This document shows, in pieces, positions 1-12,600 of a stretch of DNA of 64,000 nt. Source of the stretch: Isoetes taiwanensis (Eukaryota; Streptophyta; Lycopodiopsida; Isoetales; Isoetaceae); contig JAJEKV010000204.1 of assembly GCA_021234155.1 (NCBI GenBank), positions 1 through 64,000 of the forward strand, read 5' to 3'. The position numbers were made by a program, and so were the translations under genes. Within the stretch, counting starts at the first letter, position 1. Every line of letters begins with the position of its first letter. The notes beneath the pieces are model-generated. The model searched no databases, was not told the origin of the DNA, and worked only from the letters and a program-made list of their open reading frames with translations.

Positions 1-317
1 TCTTCTTCGCTTTCTTCCGTCTGAAATGCTACCGTGGGACGATTACCCTCATTGACATCCATATCCAATAATGGATTGGAGCTGGAAGCAGTGGAGGGAA
101 CCAAAGAACAGTGATCGAGGGCAAAGAAATGTGAAGGGACCAAAGAATAGGAATTTGAATTTTAGTTTTGAAATTAGAATTTCCACAAATTGGGACTTAT
201 TCTTAAATAACGGGAAAATGAGAGGGTGCCATAATTATACTTTCATACCACAAAAGTGATGGATGCAATGCCACATTTTGGGGGGACAGGGGGGACAGCC
301 GAATTGGAACACCACAG

Positions 318-1233
318 CGTGCTTTTACCCGTAGATGACTGTATTTTGGCATCTAACAACTCAGGTCTTCTGAATAATTGCAAGGAAATGCTCAACAACA
401 GATACAAAATGACAGACATGGGAGAACTGTCACAATTCTTGGGTATTCAAGTTAAAAGGGACAGAGCAAACAGGAGGATTTCATTGAATCAAAGTAAGTA
501 CATTGATTCAGTTTTAGAAAAATTCAGTATGAAAGAGTGTAATGCAGTAAGAGCTCTAATATTTGCTGGAAGTAAGTTGTCAAAGAAATTATGTCCAGAA
601 AATGAGAAAGAAAAAGAGAAAATGAGTAAAGTGCCATACAGGCAATTAGTTGGGAGTTTGTTGTTTATTGCTAACAACACGAGACCAGATATTGCATTTA
701 TAGTAAATGTGTTGAGTAGGTACAACAATAACCCAGGGTTTGACCATTGGTTGGCAGCTAAAAAGGTACTAAGATTCTTGAAGGGAACAAAAGACACAGG
801 GATTGTTTACTGCTCAAAGGACTTAAAATTGAAAAGCTATAGTGATGCAGATTGGTGTGGTGATCTGGATGAACGTAAGTCCACTTCAGGTTACATCTTA
901 ATGTTAGGAGGGGCACCAGTAAGTTAGAGGAGCAAAAAGCAATCATCAATAGCACTTTCAACAGCAGAGTCAGAATATGCTGCAACTACTCTAGCTGCCA
1001 AGGAGGATAATCAGAGCTGCATAGCTATGGCAAGAAATCATGTATTACATGAGAGAACAAAGCATATTGAGATGGAGATGCATTATGTAAGAGATATGGT
1101 AAATAAAGGATTCATTCAGTTAAGTTATATCAAGTTTGAAGATCAACTAGCTGACATTATGACAAAAGCATTAGGTTGGATAAGGTTCTTGAAACTGTCA
1201 ACAGAACTAAATTGCAGAGACATTAAATTGTGA
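318..1233 (+). pseudogene. Ty1/copia pol remnant (RT C-terminal half and RNase H)
   Basis: The translation carries the C-terminal half of a copia reverse transcriptase (PVDDCILASN, KMTDMGELSQFLGIQV, YRQLVGSLLFIANNTRPDIA) and then RNase H (SDADWCGDLDERKSTSGY). The motif that is normally YVDD reads PVDD. The frame is closed at 925-927 by TAG where the family normally has Trp. RNase H continues after it (STAESEYAATTLAAKE), but about 18 residues before the DNQSC motif are missing. The last segment (HERTKHIEMEMHYVRDMV, DIMTKAL) is the usual copia C terminus. The 5' half of the element is absent; bases 1-317 show no copia similarity, so the join near 300-318, beside a G-rich run, looks like a deletion junction. 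Non-functional relic. Confidence 0.9.
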
Positions 1234-1246
1234 CATGAAAGGGGAA

Positions 1247-1604
1247 TGTTGGAGTTCATATCACAATTTGTTTATTGACTTTGAAGTGCATACAGTAGAA
1301 GAAATGGATCACAGACCATATCTGTACAAAAATAAGAATATAGAGATACAACTTAAGGTTGGATGCAGAGGTATAAGAGCATGCAGTTGGAGTTATATCC
1401 AGGTCAACATTCGACCTGAGGAAATGAAAAGTTCTTATGATTAACATTTGACCTAAGTAAATGAAAGGTTCTTATGGTTAATTGTGGACCATTGAATATC
1501 AATTGTGAACCATTGAATTTTAAACAGGGGAATATTCGAAGTCTAGACGAAATGCTTGGAGCCATATTTAGTTTGAATTGGCTCGGTCCAATGCAAGATA
1601 GCCA
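1247..1604 (+). repeat. 3' LTR of the plus-strand copia remnant
   Basis: A polypurine tract (GAAAGGGGAA, 1237-1246) directly precedes TGTTGG at 1247, as expected for the start of a 3' LTR after the copia C terminus. The inferred end is CA or CCA near 1602-1604, just before the TG of the neighbouring element. Inside, about 1405-1530 holds imperfect short direct repeats of two kinds (around CATTYGACCT and TTGTGRACCATTGAA). No 5' partner is in the window, so the right boundary is inferred. Confidence 0.6.
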
Positions 1605-1739
1605 TGTTAATGTAAAGAGACGATTCAACTTGTAATACTGCTTTCAATTTCAATACTTTTATGATTCAACCATTAACAATTCAACCATTAACAATTGTTC
1701 AGGAATTAACTGTAGCTATTCAGCTAGGTAAGTCGGCAA

Positions 1740-1860
1740 CTAGGTAGGTCGGCAATGGTTCAGCAACCTTGTAAACTCAATCCCGCACACCTGTAACTGA
1801 AGTCCGGCACGTCTGACTGCAATCCGGCACACTGTCACTGCAATCCGACACCTCAAGTTG
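1740..1860. repeat. Small minisatellite replacing copia RNase H
   Basis: Imperfect short units around CTGCAATCCGGCAC and AGTCCGGCAC recur three to four times, and GTAGGTCGGCAA-type units lie just to the left. The repeat starts exactly where the minus-strand copia ORF should pass from RT into RNase H, so it marks a deletion or filler junction. Confidence 0.5.
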
Positions 1861-3074
1861 TAAAGACGAATCGTACCTTTAAGATACCTCAAAATTCTCT
1901 TTGCCGCAGTCCAATGCTGCCTTCCTGGAGAATTAGAGTATCTGCTCAACAAATTTACACTGAAGCTTATGTCAGGCCTCGTAGTGTTAGCAATATATAA
2001 TAATGCACCAATTAATTCTCTATAAGGTATGTACTCCATGTCTTTAATTTCTTCCTCTGTTGCAGGACACATTTCACAAGAAATTTTATGACCTGGTACC
2101 AATGGAGTTCTAGCTACATTACAAGCTTGCATATTAAATCGCTCCAACATGCCCTCAATATTTTTGGACTGTTTTATCCACAAAGTTTTCTAATCACTTC
2201 GACACCTAAAAATTTATGTAATTCTCCTAAATCGGTCATTTTGAACCTGGAACTTAACAGCTGCTTGCAATGATTAAGTATCGCCGGTGATTTTGCAACC
2301 ATTATGCAGTCATCAACGTACAAGGCAATTATGCAGTAATTGTCATCCTTTCTCATACAATAAACATTGTCAACGCTTTGCGCTTTAACAAATCCTTCCG
2401 CCTCGTGAAATGTATCCATGCATTTATACCAATCAGTTTGGAGATTGTCTCGCAGACCTTTTTAATTTCCAAACTTTGTTATTTCCACGCTCAAAGCTGT
2501 GGACCCGCTTCATAAAAATGTCCCTCCTCCATTTGGCACTAAGGAACGCTTATACTCACATCCATATGGTGCAGCTCCAGATCATAATGATTTGCCACAT
2601 GTAATATCCTTAAGCTAGTGATTTTAACAATCGGGAGAGTCGTTGTAATCATTACCTCTTTTCTAAAACCCCTAAGTTACAAGCCGGCATTACACCATCC
2701 GCTTCCACTTTGAGTTTGTAAATCCACTTATTCCCCTACCTATATTTTTACCACTTGGCAAATCTGTTACCTCATAAGATTCTATTCTATCAAAGGCATC
2801 CATCTCTTTCTATGGCTTGTCTCCATTTGTCTCCAGATTCAGACACTTCATTGCTTCATCATAACTTCTTGGAACACGTGGGCTCTATCACCATAAGTGC
2901 CTCAATGTATGTCGCTTTTTCTACTTCCTTTAGTTTGGCTAATCTTTCTACTTCGCCACTTGTCTCCGCCGTGAATCGCCTTTGATTAATGTTAGTTTCC
3001 ATCGCAAGAAAGTCTTTGGGCATCCCGATCTTCTTTCTAATCGGCCTTTCCTCACAAGATCTATTTTCCTTCAA
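1861..3074 (-). pseudogene. copia reverse transcriptase remnant
   Basis: On the minus strand the segment from about 3,000 to 2,700 gives the linker and start of RT (SYDEAMKCL, KEMDAFDRIESYEVTDLPSG). The 2,419-2,174 frame gives the core (IIALYVDDCIMVAKSP, with an intact YVDD motif, then RFKMTDLGELHKFLGVEV). The 2,183-1,863 frame gives the C-terminal part (PYRELIGALLYIANTTRPDI, LKGT). After LKGT the RNase H domain is absent and is replaced by a short minisatellite (1,740-1,860). Several frameshifts and stops separate the pieces. Confidence 0.85.
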
Positions 3075-3498
3075 AGATGTAATGTAACTTTGTGGCTGAT
3101 TCTCACCGGTATGATATCAGTTGATTGCTAACTTCGCTTTCATCGTTTCACCGCCATCATCCGAAGTCTAGAATGTCTTCACCAAAGCTTTTACATGATT
3201 GGTCTGTTCCATCTTTATCCTTTACTTCCAACACATTGATTTTTTGCTCACTTGCAAGTTCCTTTGTGGACTTTAAACTTTCGGCTTGTATACTTGAGTC
3301 TCATCAAATATTACATCTCGTGACAATGATTTTCCTTTTCATCATATCCTTTCACACTTGAATATGAGCATACGTGACGCACAAACCATATGCTCTAAGA
3401 TGATCATACATGGGCTTAGCTCCCAATTATAATACTTCAGGTATGCTACCATTTATGCTTGCATTCGGCAAAGAAGTTTTGAATATAAACGTAAGTCT

Positions 3499-4080
3499 TC
3501 ACCGCCTCCCCCCAGAGGGAAATTCGTAAGCCACTTTGTTTGAGCATTGCTCGATCGCATTCGTAATAGTTCTATTCTTTCTTTCCGCTACACCATTTTG
3601 GCCGAGGTGTGTGACTACATGTGATTTATCTTTTGATTCCTTTGTCTGCGCAATACTTATTAAATTCTCTGGATAAGTACTCACCACCCCTGTCGGATCT
3701 CACACGTTTAATTCTTCTTCCCATTTCACATTTAACCTCTGCAGCATACACTTTGAATGCCTCAAAAGCAAGATCCTTAGTTCGGAGATAGAGCACCTAG
3801 TTTTTCTCATGAAATCGCTTTTATGAATGTGATGAAATACCTTTTTCCGATTATGCCAATCACATTTAAAGGGCCACACAAGTCTGTATATATTAAATCC
3901 AAAATACCACTTGCTCTTCTCTTCGCTTTCCCAAAAGGTAATCTTGTATGCTTCCCTAGCATGCACCATCGTGATAAAATATTATTGTCATCACCTTCGC
4001 TTGTTGAAATCAGCCCCTTTATTTATCATGATATTTACATTTCATGTGGGTGTGGTATAGTCCATGCCACGCTTTTCTTG
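3499..4080 (-). pseudogene. copia integrase remnant
   Basis: Reading downwards from about 4,030, the minus strand shows the end of the GAG-pre-integrase region (a HAREAYKITF stretch, degenerate), then the integrase core: a degenerate first block (RLVWPF), RSDRGGEYLSREFNKYC with the central Asp, and the hallmark [12 protein letters not shown] with the catalytic Glu. Frames change at least twice (about 3,700 and 3,690-3,640). Related integrase fragments occur at 29,528-30,357 and 59,230-59,700. Not functional. Confidence 0.8.
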
Positions 4081-4639
4081 TAGGTACTGATATTAGATTA
4101 ATTTTGCAACGCCTTTACAATCCAATCCAAACAAGTTGCCAACACGCTTACTCAATAAACTTTTTATTTCATTGCCCAAAATAATCTTACAATCAAGTTT
4201 ATCAAACACCGCAGTTTATAGCCCATGTCTACAAGTCGTCACACGGAAATCAAATTCTAACAAGGCTAGGAACACACAACACATTTTTTCGATTTACATC
4301 GCCACACCATTTACATCAAACAAGCTTCTAATACTCCAAAGACTTTCAATTCTTTTGTAAATCCCCATTGCCTACTTGCACATGACCGCCTTCCTTCTTC
4401 AGAGCACTCTTCAACATATCCCGAGACTTTGTCATGGATTTCTCAAATTTATTCAGCACCACCAAGAAATCATCACCATTAGACGTGGTAACGGTGATAG
4501 AAGCTGCTTAATGTATGAGATAATCTTACCTCTTCATTCTCATCTACACTACCTTTTCCTTGTTCAACTTCTTCGGCAATGTTCACGGCTGCAAACCTTC
4601 TACCCTTTCCTCTTGAGAAGTTCTCACCTCTACCTCCCG

Positions 4640-4775
4640 CTTCTAGTTGGATGCTTTTGGACTAGAGCAAAGCCATACCACATGGCCTCTACCACCACAA
4701 TTGAAACAATTTCTGTTTTCCTCAAGCTTATGACAGTTTATTTTTAGATGACCATGCATATTGCAATGAAAGCAA
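4640..4775 (-). pseudogene. copia gag zinc knuckles
   Basis: The minus strand encodes two consecutive CX2CX4HX4C motifs: C-FH-C-NMHG-H-LKIN-C and C-FN-C-GGRG-H-VVWL-C. Double CCHC knuckles are typical of the nucleocapsid part of this copia group; the same arrangement is at 58,411-58,520. It lies between the gag N terminus (5,535) and the integrase of the same minus-strand element. Confidence 0.8.
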
Positions 4776-5255
4776 GGCCCAATACTCCTGGAATCGCTTC
4801 TTCCCCCGAACCCTCTAGTCCCGCCTCTTTGACGATATAATATTTCTCTGAGGGATCGGACCTTCTTCTAATATAATGCTTCTATGTTCTAATTCTGCTT
4901 TTTGACCATTGGCTCGCCTTTCTACTCTTCTTTGCCACATTACTTAATTAGCACAAACAACTGGTCAAATTTAGAGACTCCTTGAAATTATAAGGACTTG
5001 ATGCCTAGATTTTAAAAGTAATGCATGCGGTTTCTAAGTCAACTAGCACATTGTCAAGTTTGTCAAAAACTCAGAACATCTTCATTTTCCTTGAGTTTTA
5101 TCTTCCTCGCCCACTTTCTAATACATCTAACCGGCGAGGATGTTTTTCTTCATATCGCTTTTATAAGATAATCCCACATCTGTCTGGGATTCTTGCCTCT
5201 AAGTTTCAATAAAATATTGTTACTAACCTTGTCATTGATAATCCCTTGAGCCTTT

Positions 5256-5535
5256 TTATCTTGTCACGACAGATTCTTGGGGCCTAAAATTTTGAGCTTT
5301 CAGAATGTGTCCGCATCCTCCAAAGAATACTTGTTGCACTAGCGTCTCCTCTAGTTGCAGAGCTATCTGCGGATGAATTACTATTACTACCACCATCACC
5401 TCCATTACCAATAATGTGCCACAAATCCTCAGCTTCAAGTATTTTAATCATTTTCTCCTTCCATGCTTGAAAGCCTGCACCGCCTTTGTACACTTCAATG
5501 GCACTCAACAACGATGCCCCAAATCTGGTAGACAT
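5256..5535 (-). pseudogene. copia gag N terminus
   Basis: The ATG at 5,535 follows the primer binding site by five bases and opens MSTRFGASLLSAIEVYKGG, then FQAWKEKMIKILEAEDLW, the usual start of a copia Gag. It closely resembles the gag start at 57,674 (MASRFGASLLSGIKVYEGG), so the two elements belong to one family. A frameshift near 5,400 (after the Asp/Gly/Ser-rich stretch) ends the frame. Confidence 0.8.
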
Positions 5536-5612
5536 TTAAAGCTCTGATACCAATTGTTAATGTAAAGAGGCGATTCAACTTGTAATACTGCTTTCAATTT
5601 CAATACTTTTAT

Positions 5613-7338
5613 ACGACATGCAAATCTTATGGTCTTAATTTTATAAATAAACAATGGTCAAATGGTGTAGTCAGCTGGCTAGTGTACATGAACGTCAAGC
5701 ATCCATCCATATGATATGAACCTTTTACTATCAAGCCATGGAGATCATAGTGATCCCGAAAACCTGCTAGCGGTCTGGCACCACCGCCGGACTGTCAAGA
5801 TAAAGAAAGATGTAAAATAGGTTAAGGTATAGACAGCAACTGTGAGCAGATTCTTTCGAAATTGAGGGAGATCGAATATCAAAAAGGGTTCGTGAATTGG
5901 ATATAGCTGTGCTACAGTATTTGGTATAGTCCCAAATGAACAGTAGTAAATTATTATTTAAGTCAATGGTTTTGAATGACTTGTTACAATAAATAATGAG
6001 TCTACATTGTGAAATTGCTCTATGAAATAGAAAGATATTTTATGAGCTTATAATTTGTTGTGATACAATTGTTGGAATTGTTCAAGTGAATATTTGATTT
6101 ATTCTTAACTCTGAATTTCTTACATAGAGAAGTCAACCCTAGCTTTTTCTTGTATTAATTTTTTGCAAATGAAGGAATATTATTAGCTTTATCCTACCAA
6201 GCAACCATATGAGTTCACTATAGTATGTCTTATTCCTTGACTATCTTGTTTCAACTCTTAACTGTCTGGTGTATGCAAAACGTCTAGAGATTCCTTTTTA
6301 ATTTTACAATAAAATCTAACATGTTGTGTAAGTTGGCTCAGTTCCGGAACTACGTAAATTGATCCTATATGGGTAAGTCATCCACAACCTTTCTGTAACA
6401 AAAATTCTTTTCGTCTCCTCCCAAGTTGCCCATCAAAGTCCACAAGTCTACGAAAATTGGCGCACTGAAAATAAATGGTGGCAAAGCCCATAACCTGTAA
6501 TATTTAGAAGCAAACATAGACTCAATTGTTGAGTTAGTGACTAAAGGGATATTAGCTTTGAGTACAGCAATAGCATCAAAGGCAGAAGTTTACTACTTGG
6601 GTTCAAGTGCACGAGAGGTGTAAAGGGATTAGGAACTCGTCAATCGAGAACGAGGCAACGTTTGAGATGTTGGTAAGTCTAATTTAAAAGTAGGGACAAG
6701 GTGAAGGTAATAGGAACAATTACTGTAAGCTTCTCTTCTTGCAGGCTCTCAATAAAACTACATTAACCAGTTTCCCATGAATCTTTTTTTCGATATTTTT
6801 TATGCATTTCAAATGTACTAGCATCCAAATTCCATGATGTCAGTCAAGCACATAAGCATCTCTCTCGAATAAATAAACTCCTCACACGCTTTGAAATTAG
6901 ACTCAAGAACAAAGAAAAGAACCAACTCTTCAGCCAGCATACATCAAATGTTGAATAATGGGAATAGGTGCAGGAAGGGCATTGCCAAACCCATTCCTAG
7001 TCAAAGCTTCAAATCTTCTCCAATGTCATAAACCTGAAAACAAGAGCACTATCTATATTTAAGTATTTAAGATCAAGATTTGAAGGGCGATATTCCAGTC
7101 AAGGAATATAGGTGGTGGTACTTCTAAAGTTCGAGAGAGAGGGGAAGAGAGATCTAGAACACCTTAGCAAAAGCTAAACCCATTGAAGCCAAACCTTAAC
7201 TAAATAAATGTAAGACAGTGTAATAAAAGTGTAATAAATGTGACCGTAAGGTATTCTTTTGGGAAAAAATAACTATTGACATTCAGACAAACAGAACAAT
7301 TCTACTCCCTTCTGAGAAGGCAACTTTTGGTGTCCAAA
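5613..7338. other. No recognisable gene
   Basis: AT-rich sequence with only short ORFs that lack recognisable domains. Part may be the remaining 5' LTR of the minus-strand copia element ending at 5,612, but no second copy is available to test this. Confidence 0.5.
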
Positions 7339-7402
7339 AGAGAGAGAGAAATGAAATGAAACGATTATTTATTGTCTGTGAGACCATCAGGTCTAGAAGA
7401 CA
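7339..7402 (-). mobile_element. 3' tail of the CT-associated LINE family, minus strand
   Basis: Read on the minus strand this is the conserved tail of the LINE family found at 38-50 kb: TGTCT, TCT, AGACC, TGAT, GGTCT, CAC, AGACA (a two-tier hairpin, 7,373-7,402), then an AATAAATAA-like stretch, two CATTT-like units and a CT run (7,339-7,350 on the plus strand as AG). The copy is heavily 5' truncated; how far it extends beyond 7,402, perhaps to about 7,540, is unclear because coding similarity is not visible. Confidence 0.65.
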
Positions 7403-9113
7403 TATCAACAAGTACAAATCACCTAAACATAATCTTTTGAGCATGATCAGGGTCAAAAAGGCTGATGCAGGCTTGTTATATGATGCTTTGGTGAATCATT
7501 TTACGCAACCAATACCATTTTCCTCACCCCCCCCCTCCATATATATATATATCTAATAGTTGTTTATAGCTTTTTGTAGACATTTCTCTCATGTCAAGGA
7601 GTGCCTCTAGGCATTCCCCGTTGATCCGGAAATATTTTCCAGCATATGCCCTCCGGTATTATCCTAGCCCTACACCTCAGAGATGGGGTCAAATGAGTGG
7701 CTCTATTTCAAGGAGCTTTGACAACCATTGTCATACAACCCAACATCAAAGTTGACCCCAAAATAGAATGCGCCTATTCTAATGCCCACGCCTATAGATG
7801 GATGGAGCAGTCAAGGTCACACGCTAGAAGGCATAAGAAGTCTGCGCCTCACAATAAAACTCAAGTGATCCGCTTGAAGCCCGCGCCTTCAAGCCTCCAT
7901 TGCAATCAAGCAGCTCATGTAAAACTTTGAGGCCCTCATTGCCACCGCCATCACCGAGATGCTCCAAGCTGGGCCGCCATCCGCAAGCACAGAAGAAACA
8001 GTCGGGATTCAACCTCATGATTGCGCTACTCAAGCAACTCCACTCCGCCTCTTAAAGGGCAGGGGCTAATCCTACAAATGTTAATGCGTATTTTAAGTTT
8101 ACTGGGCCTCTTTGTCAGCTCTCCTCGGCTTTGACGAAGAAAGCACTTAAAATGAACAAAAACCTTTACCTTCAAGCTATGGCGATGTAGGGTCTCGAAT
8201 AAAGAAGCCGCGAACTACATGTGCCCCGCTTCCTATTGCAATAAAGGTTCCAACAAGATCACATCTTCCAACCGGCCAGAAAAATCTTTCTACTTTCGCC
8301 CCCTGATCGTGCCCACGAAATGCAAACCCAATGAAGAAACCCTAATTACCTTCTAAACCGAGTCAGGATTGCCATGGTCGGCCACGCCGAGCCCAAAAAT
8401 GCCGCCCATGAACATGTGAAAACAGAGATGCCTTTTTGCCCTATTCCCATACCAATATTCATACAATACACCCCATTAACCTTCCAAACCTTATGTACTA
8501 AAAAATACTTGCCTATGAACTAGCAAAGCATACAAGTAATTACATACGTTATCAATTGGTAGCTTAAAGAAACTATAACGAAACCCCTTGTGGTATTTCA
8601 AAGCCATTTAAATTGATAAGGCCGACCTCGGTATTAGATGCCTCATCTTCGATTTCATCCGCCTCAAGATACCTTACATGTGCGCTCGCTTCGAAGATGC
8701 CCCCATCTCCCACTTCTATGCCTAGATGGTGTGAGCTTGGTTGAGCCTCGTGATACTAATCTCCTTCTATAATACGAAATTTTACTTCTCGCGTAATGTT
8801 TCAACTAGTTCAGCTTTATTGTATTTCATAAACTCCATCTTAGATCCTGTGTTCCTCCATAAAGCATGGGCATATACTCTAACCATCCCCTGGGCCACCC
8901 TTGGAGATCCTTCCAGACCCATTTATATTTGTGCTTCTATACCCCACGAGTGAAGCCGCTTCCAATGTCCCGCGAACACCTCTTCGGCACATTCAGATCA
9001 TCGCAAGTCTGTGCAACTGTCCGTCTCATTTCCGCACCTTAATCAAGGGCGATACTATTGAAATGTTTGATAAAGAGTCATTTCAATTTATTAAACTTGC
9101 TCCACTCAGGTGT

Positions 9114-9117
<4 letters not shown>
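7403..9117. other. No recognisable gene
   Basis: Several ORFs of 60-80 codons occur on both strands, but none has a domain I recognise. The stretch 8,050-8,450 and 8,880-9,110 is less AT-rich than its surroundings and might be old coding sequence of an unidentified element. Confidence 0.4.

Positions 9118-9172
<55 letters not shown>
9118..9172. repeat. (GA)27 microsatellite
   Basis: Uninterrupted GA dinucleotide run of about 55 bp. Unlike the CT tracts at 38-49 kb, no LINE tail is seen next to it on either strand. Confidence 0.95.
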
Positions 9173-9173
<1 letters not shown>

Positions 9174-9653
9174 AATTTTATTCCAAGCTGACCAATTTAC
9201 CCATAAACAATCTATAATACATGACTTGTGCTGCAGCATTGGTATCACTCCACAATGGAGGCATGCAACAACCTTGTATAATAGTGTGGTTGTTTAAGCA
9301 TTCTAACAATCCCTGGAGGACTGATCAACTTGAATTTATACTTGACCTGGTATTTTGAGCTACTAAAAGAATATGATTTCAAAAAGCATTATGTATAGGT
9401 TCTCCCGACGTATGAGTGCACAACTTTGCTTGCAAAACTCTGCCACATAAGGATGAACTGACAACTTGAATAATCTTTGGCTATTGCCCACCCATTGCAT
9501 CGAATTGGAGTGTTCCCCAGATGGCAGTAAAGTCTGGTCTGCATGATGGGTAACAATATGTTACCAAAATGATCATTCATGCAGCTGGAACTCACCTGGA
9601 GGGTCTTGCGTTTTCTCTACAATAGTTAGTGTTGGTTAGATCTGTCTCATCTT

Positions 9654-12600
9654 TCATGTCTTAGCCCCTGTGTTGGAACTGCGAACATTGTATTGTTCAT
9701 GAACTCTTTGACGGTTTTCCAACCACCACTGTTCTGCCTGTTTTTCACTGAAACGTTTACGGCTGCAAAGTCCAAAACAAGATTGCATAAGCAATACGTT
9801 TTTATGCTAAAAAAATTATGCACAGAGAACACATACCTAAACCTTACTCGGCGTAAATCCCTTAGGCCACCTGGTAAAGCACAAAGTGTTATATAAACAC
9901 CAGGTTGATCTTGCTCTACCCATTCTGCTTCAGCCTCAGCACCCCCTCCATTTTCAGATGAGGCGGCCCGGATACCAGTTTCCCTATTTGTTCTGGCTGT
10001 TTCAGGTCTATCAACTTCACTGTCTGATGTTCCAGAATGTGCAATATATCTGCTCGGTAGACCAGATACAGCCTCGCGTGGACTGTTTATTCCATTTGAA
10101 CCAATATCCCTCAAAGTAGATGCTGGTGAGTTCCCGTTGTATTTGAAATGGTTAGAAAGATTGCCTTCTTCATGTGCATCCGTAACACCTATTGGTTGGA
10201 GCCCATTTGGTATGTCTTGGGAATAGAGGGGGACCAGTCCAGGTCTGGGATGCCGGTAAGAGCCTGCAGGCACCCTTTCCGCCATATCTTTCAGCTGTAA
10301 CATAAAGAATCAAAGCTGTCAGACCTCAATTAATATTATCCTAATTCGTATGCAAGGCAAACCTGACAACAAAGAGTTGCAAAAATCATGGATGTACAAA
10401 TTTGAACAAGTATTTCTGATATCAATCAATTAAACTTCTGGAGCATACCGTAATCGTAAGCTTAATCAAACATATCTCACAAAGCAAGCAATTATTCGTA
10501 ATTGAGCAGACTAACCTGTGCAGTAAGTGACTTGATCACTTCCTTAGCAGCTTGACACTTTGCTGTTTCCTCTCCAGCCATGGCAATGGCTTCCTGCACC
10601 TGCCGAGCTGAGTGTTGCAGTTCCATGTCCTTCAGCTGAAGTCTGTTTGTGAGTTCCTCAATCTGAATATTAACAAGTATTAATCCAAGAGATCCTAATG
10701 ATTTGGTAATGCCAAACAAATACTGCATGTAAGGAAACTAAAACAGACAGATAACAAGAATAACAAAGTGAATTTCAACGTCAAAAGTCCATGGTTGAGT
10801 GATGTCCAAATGCATTTTATAATGTGGCTGGCCACTGCCAAGCAGGTCTCCAATTGCCACTTCCAGACCACATGAAAGCTTGTTGTATCTTTGATTAGCA
10901 TCACAAAAGTATGTCATACAGCTGCAGAAAGAACTCATAGTAACAACATGCTCAGGCTAATCTATCCCTACTATACATCAAGCTTCAAAACAAATATAAT
11001 TCGTACCTGCGCCCTTAGTTTCAGCATCTCTTGATTTAGGACTTCATTGGTCCTTTTTAGATCCTCAAGTATAGATTTTGAAGCTGTTAGCCCCCCCAAA
11101 GTGGGCGTTGGCGTCGTTGAACGAGGTGGGCTGGGCCTCCTCGACAGTGGGGAGACACTCCTAGAGACACTCCTCGAGGGTGGTACTGAAGCAGCTGAGG
11201 TAGCTACTGTCATTGGTACAACATTTGGATTGAAAAATGCTGGGATATCCACGGCACCCCAGGTCTCAAATATAGGAACGCCTTCATCAATGGATGGCTC
11301 AAGCTTCAGCTGTTTTGCTCCTCCCTTCATTTCATTCAACTTTGCCTGTTCCATTGTGAAACCCTTCACTGATGATGGAGGTGGCTTAGGAACTTTAAAT
11401 TCTACTTTATCTGCCTTGTCTCTAATATCCCCTGGTCGCCGTACCATAACATTCCTCTTAGCAGATGCTGCAGTACAAACTGTCCCACCATCAATACCTT
11501 TCTTGAGTTTCAAGAAACATGGATCACATACTCGATATGTTTTATTTGGATTTGGAGCTAATGATGCTTTCAGAGATTTCCTGGCACTGCACGAGTGGCA
11601 GAAAGCATGACCACAGTTGTAGCAGTTATGCCGCTTTCTAGTGAAACCAAATGCTTGTCTGCAACCTGAGCACACAGACTGATCCGCACCGGATACCCAC
11701 TTGTGTAAGCATATTGCAGCTGTAAAACTGGACCCATGCAACACCTCACCTGTTTTGTCTTAAGGCCCACCAAAGCGTTCTTTGTCGCAAGAACATCCCC
11801 GCTCCACGCCACTTGCTCCCCTTCCGGCACCTCAGTCTTACCATTAGGATTATTTGCCATGACAGTATTTCCACAAGAAATCTCTTCCGCCAGTCGCATC
11901 TGCCATCTTCCTCTTACCGCTTCCGGAAAGCTTCCCATCAGCACGTGGATTTCCCAATTGACCATAGATTGAACTTCCCATGGTGAAAACTCGGCCAGCT
12001 GTTGTTAAAGATATTGTAAGGCTGTGTCCACAAGCAACTTGCCTAAAGTTGTAATCGACGAGTGCTGCTACACAAGTGGGAACAAGCTTTTGCTCCTTGT
12101 CTCCATGTCCAAGACGACCTTTATCTCCATCACCCCATGTAAAGAGTTTCCCAGATGAACAATTACTGGAATTTGTATAGCTCATCATAACTCCACAATA
12201 GTGGGCAGGTATGCCACACAAGATGAACTTCTGGATCGTTTAGGTCAAGATGACGTTCAATCTCCTTGGGTAAAAGTAAAGCTTTTACTATTCTACGTCC
12301 AAGGCACCAAAATGTTCCATCGCCAAAGGTGAATAGTTGGCCTGCAGATGTAACAAGCGCTGTGTGCCAGGGGCCACAAGCAACTGAGGAAACTCGAATT
12401 CCGGGCGGTCCACCAACCTGTATCCATAGTGACTTATGTTATTGCCATGACCTTAAGATCGCACTGTGTACCATCTCCCCATGTATACAGATCCCAGACA
12501 GGAGAGTCGATATTCGCTACGTTACAAGTCAGAGCTGGTGGCATAAAGACTATTAGACGCCGGATGTGGTATATCAACGCCACCATGGGCTGACGACCAC

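Larger units (their letters stand above)
1605..5612 (-). mobile_element. Degenerate Ty1/copia element, minus strand
   Basis: Gag, zinc knuckles, integrase and reverse transcriptase lie in order from 5,535 down to 1,861. The ends are direct copies of a 58-bp segment beginning TGTTAATGTAAAGAG (1605-1662 and 5555-5612), read as LTR ends. Reading the minus strand, the 5' LTR ends in CA and is followed by the primer binding site TGGTATCAGAGC (5541-5552), complementary to initiator tRNA-Met as in most copia elements. The similarity of the two terminal copies stops after 58 bp, so at least one LTR is truncated. The element abuts the 3' LTR of the preceding plus-strand copia. Many stops and shifts; non-functional. 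Confidence 0.8.

Noticed and set aside
8050-9110. Possible organellar DNA insertion
   Set aside because: The less AT-rich stretches do not match any plastid or mitochondrial gene I recognise.
9118-9172. Tail of a minus-strand copy of the CT-associated LINE
   Set aside because: The GA tract would fit, but the adjacent sequence has neither CATTT units nor the hairpin.
11047-11610. 187-codon plus-strand ORF
   Set aside because: It is antisense to the FYVE/linker part of exon 6 and has no domain; a shadow of the GC-richer coding exon.
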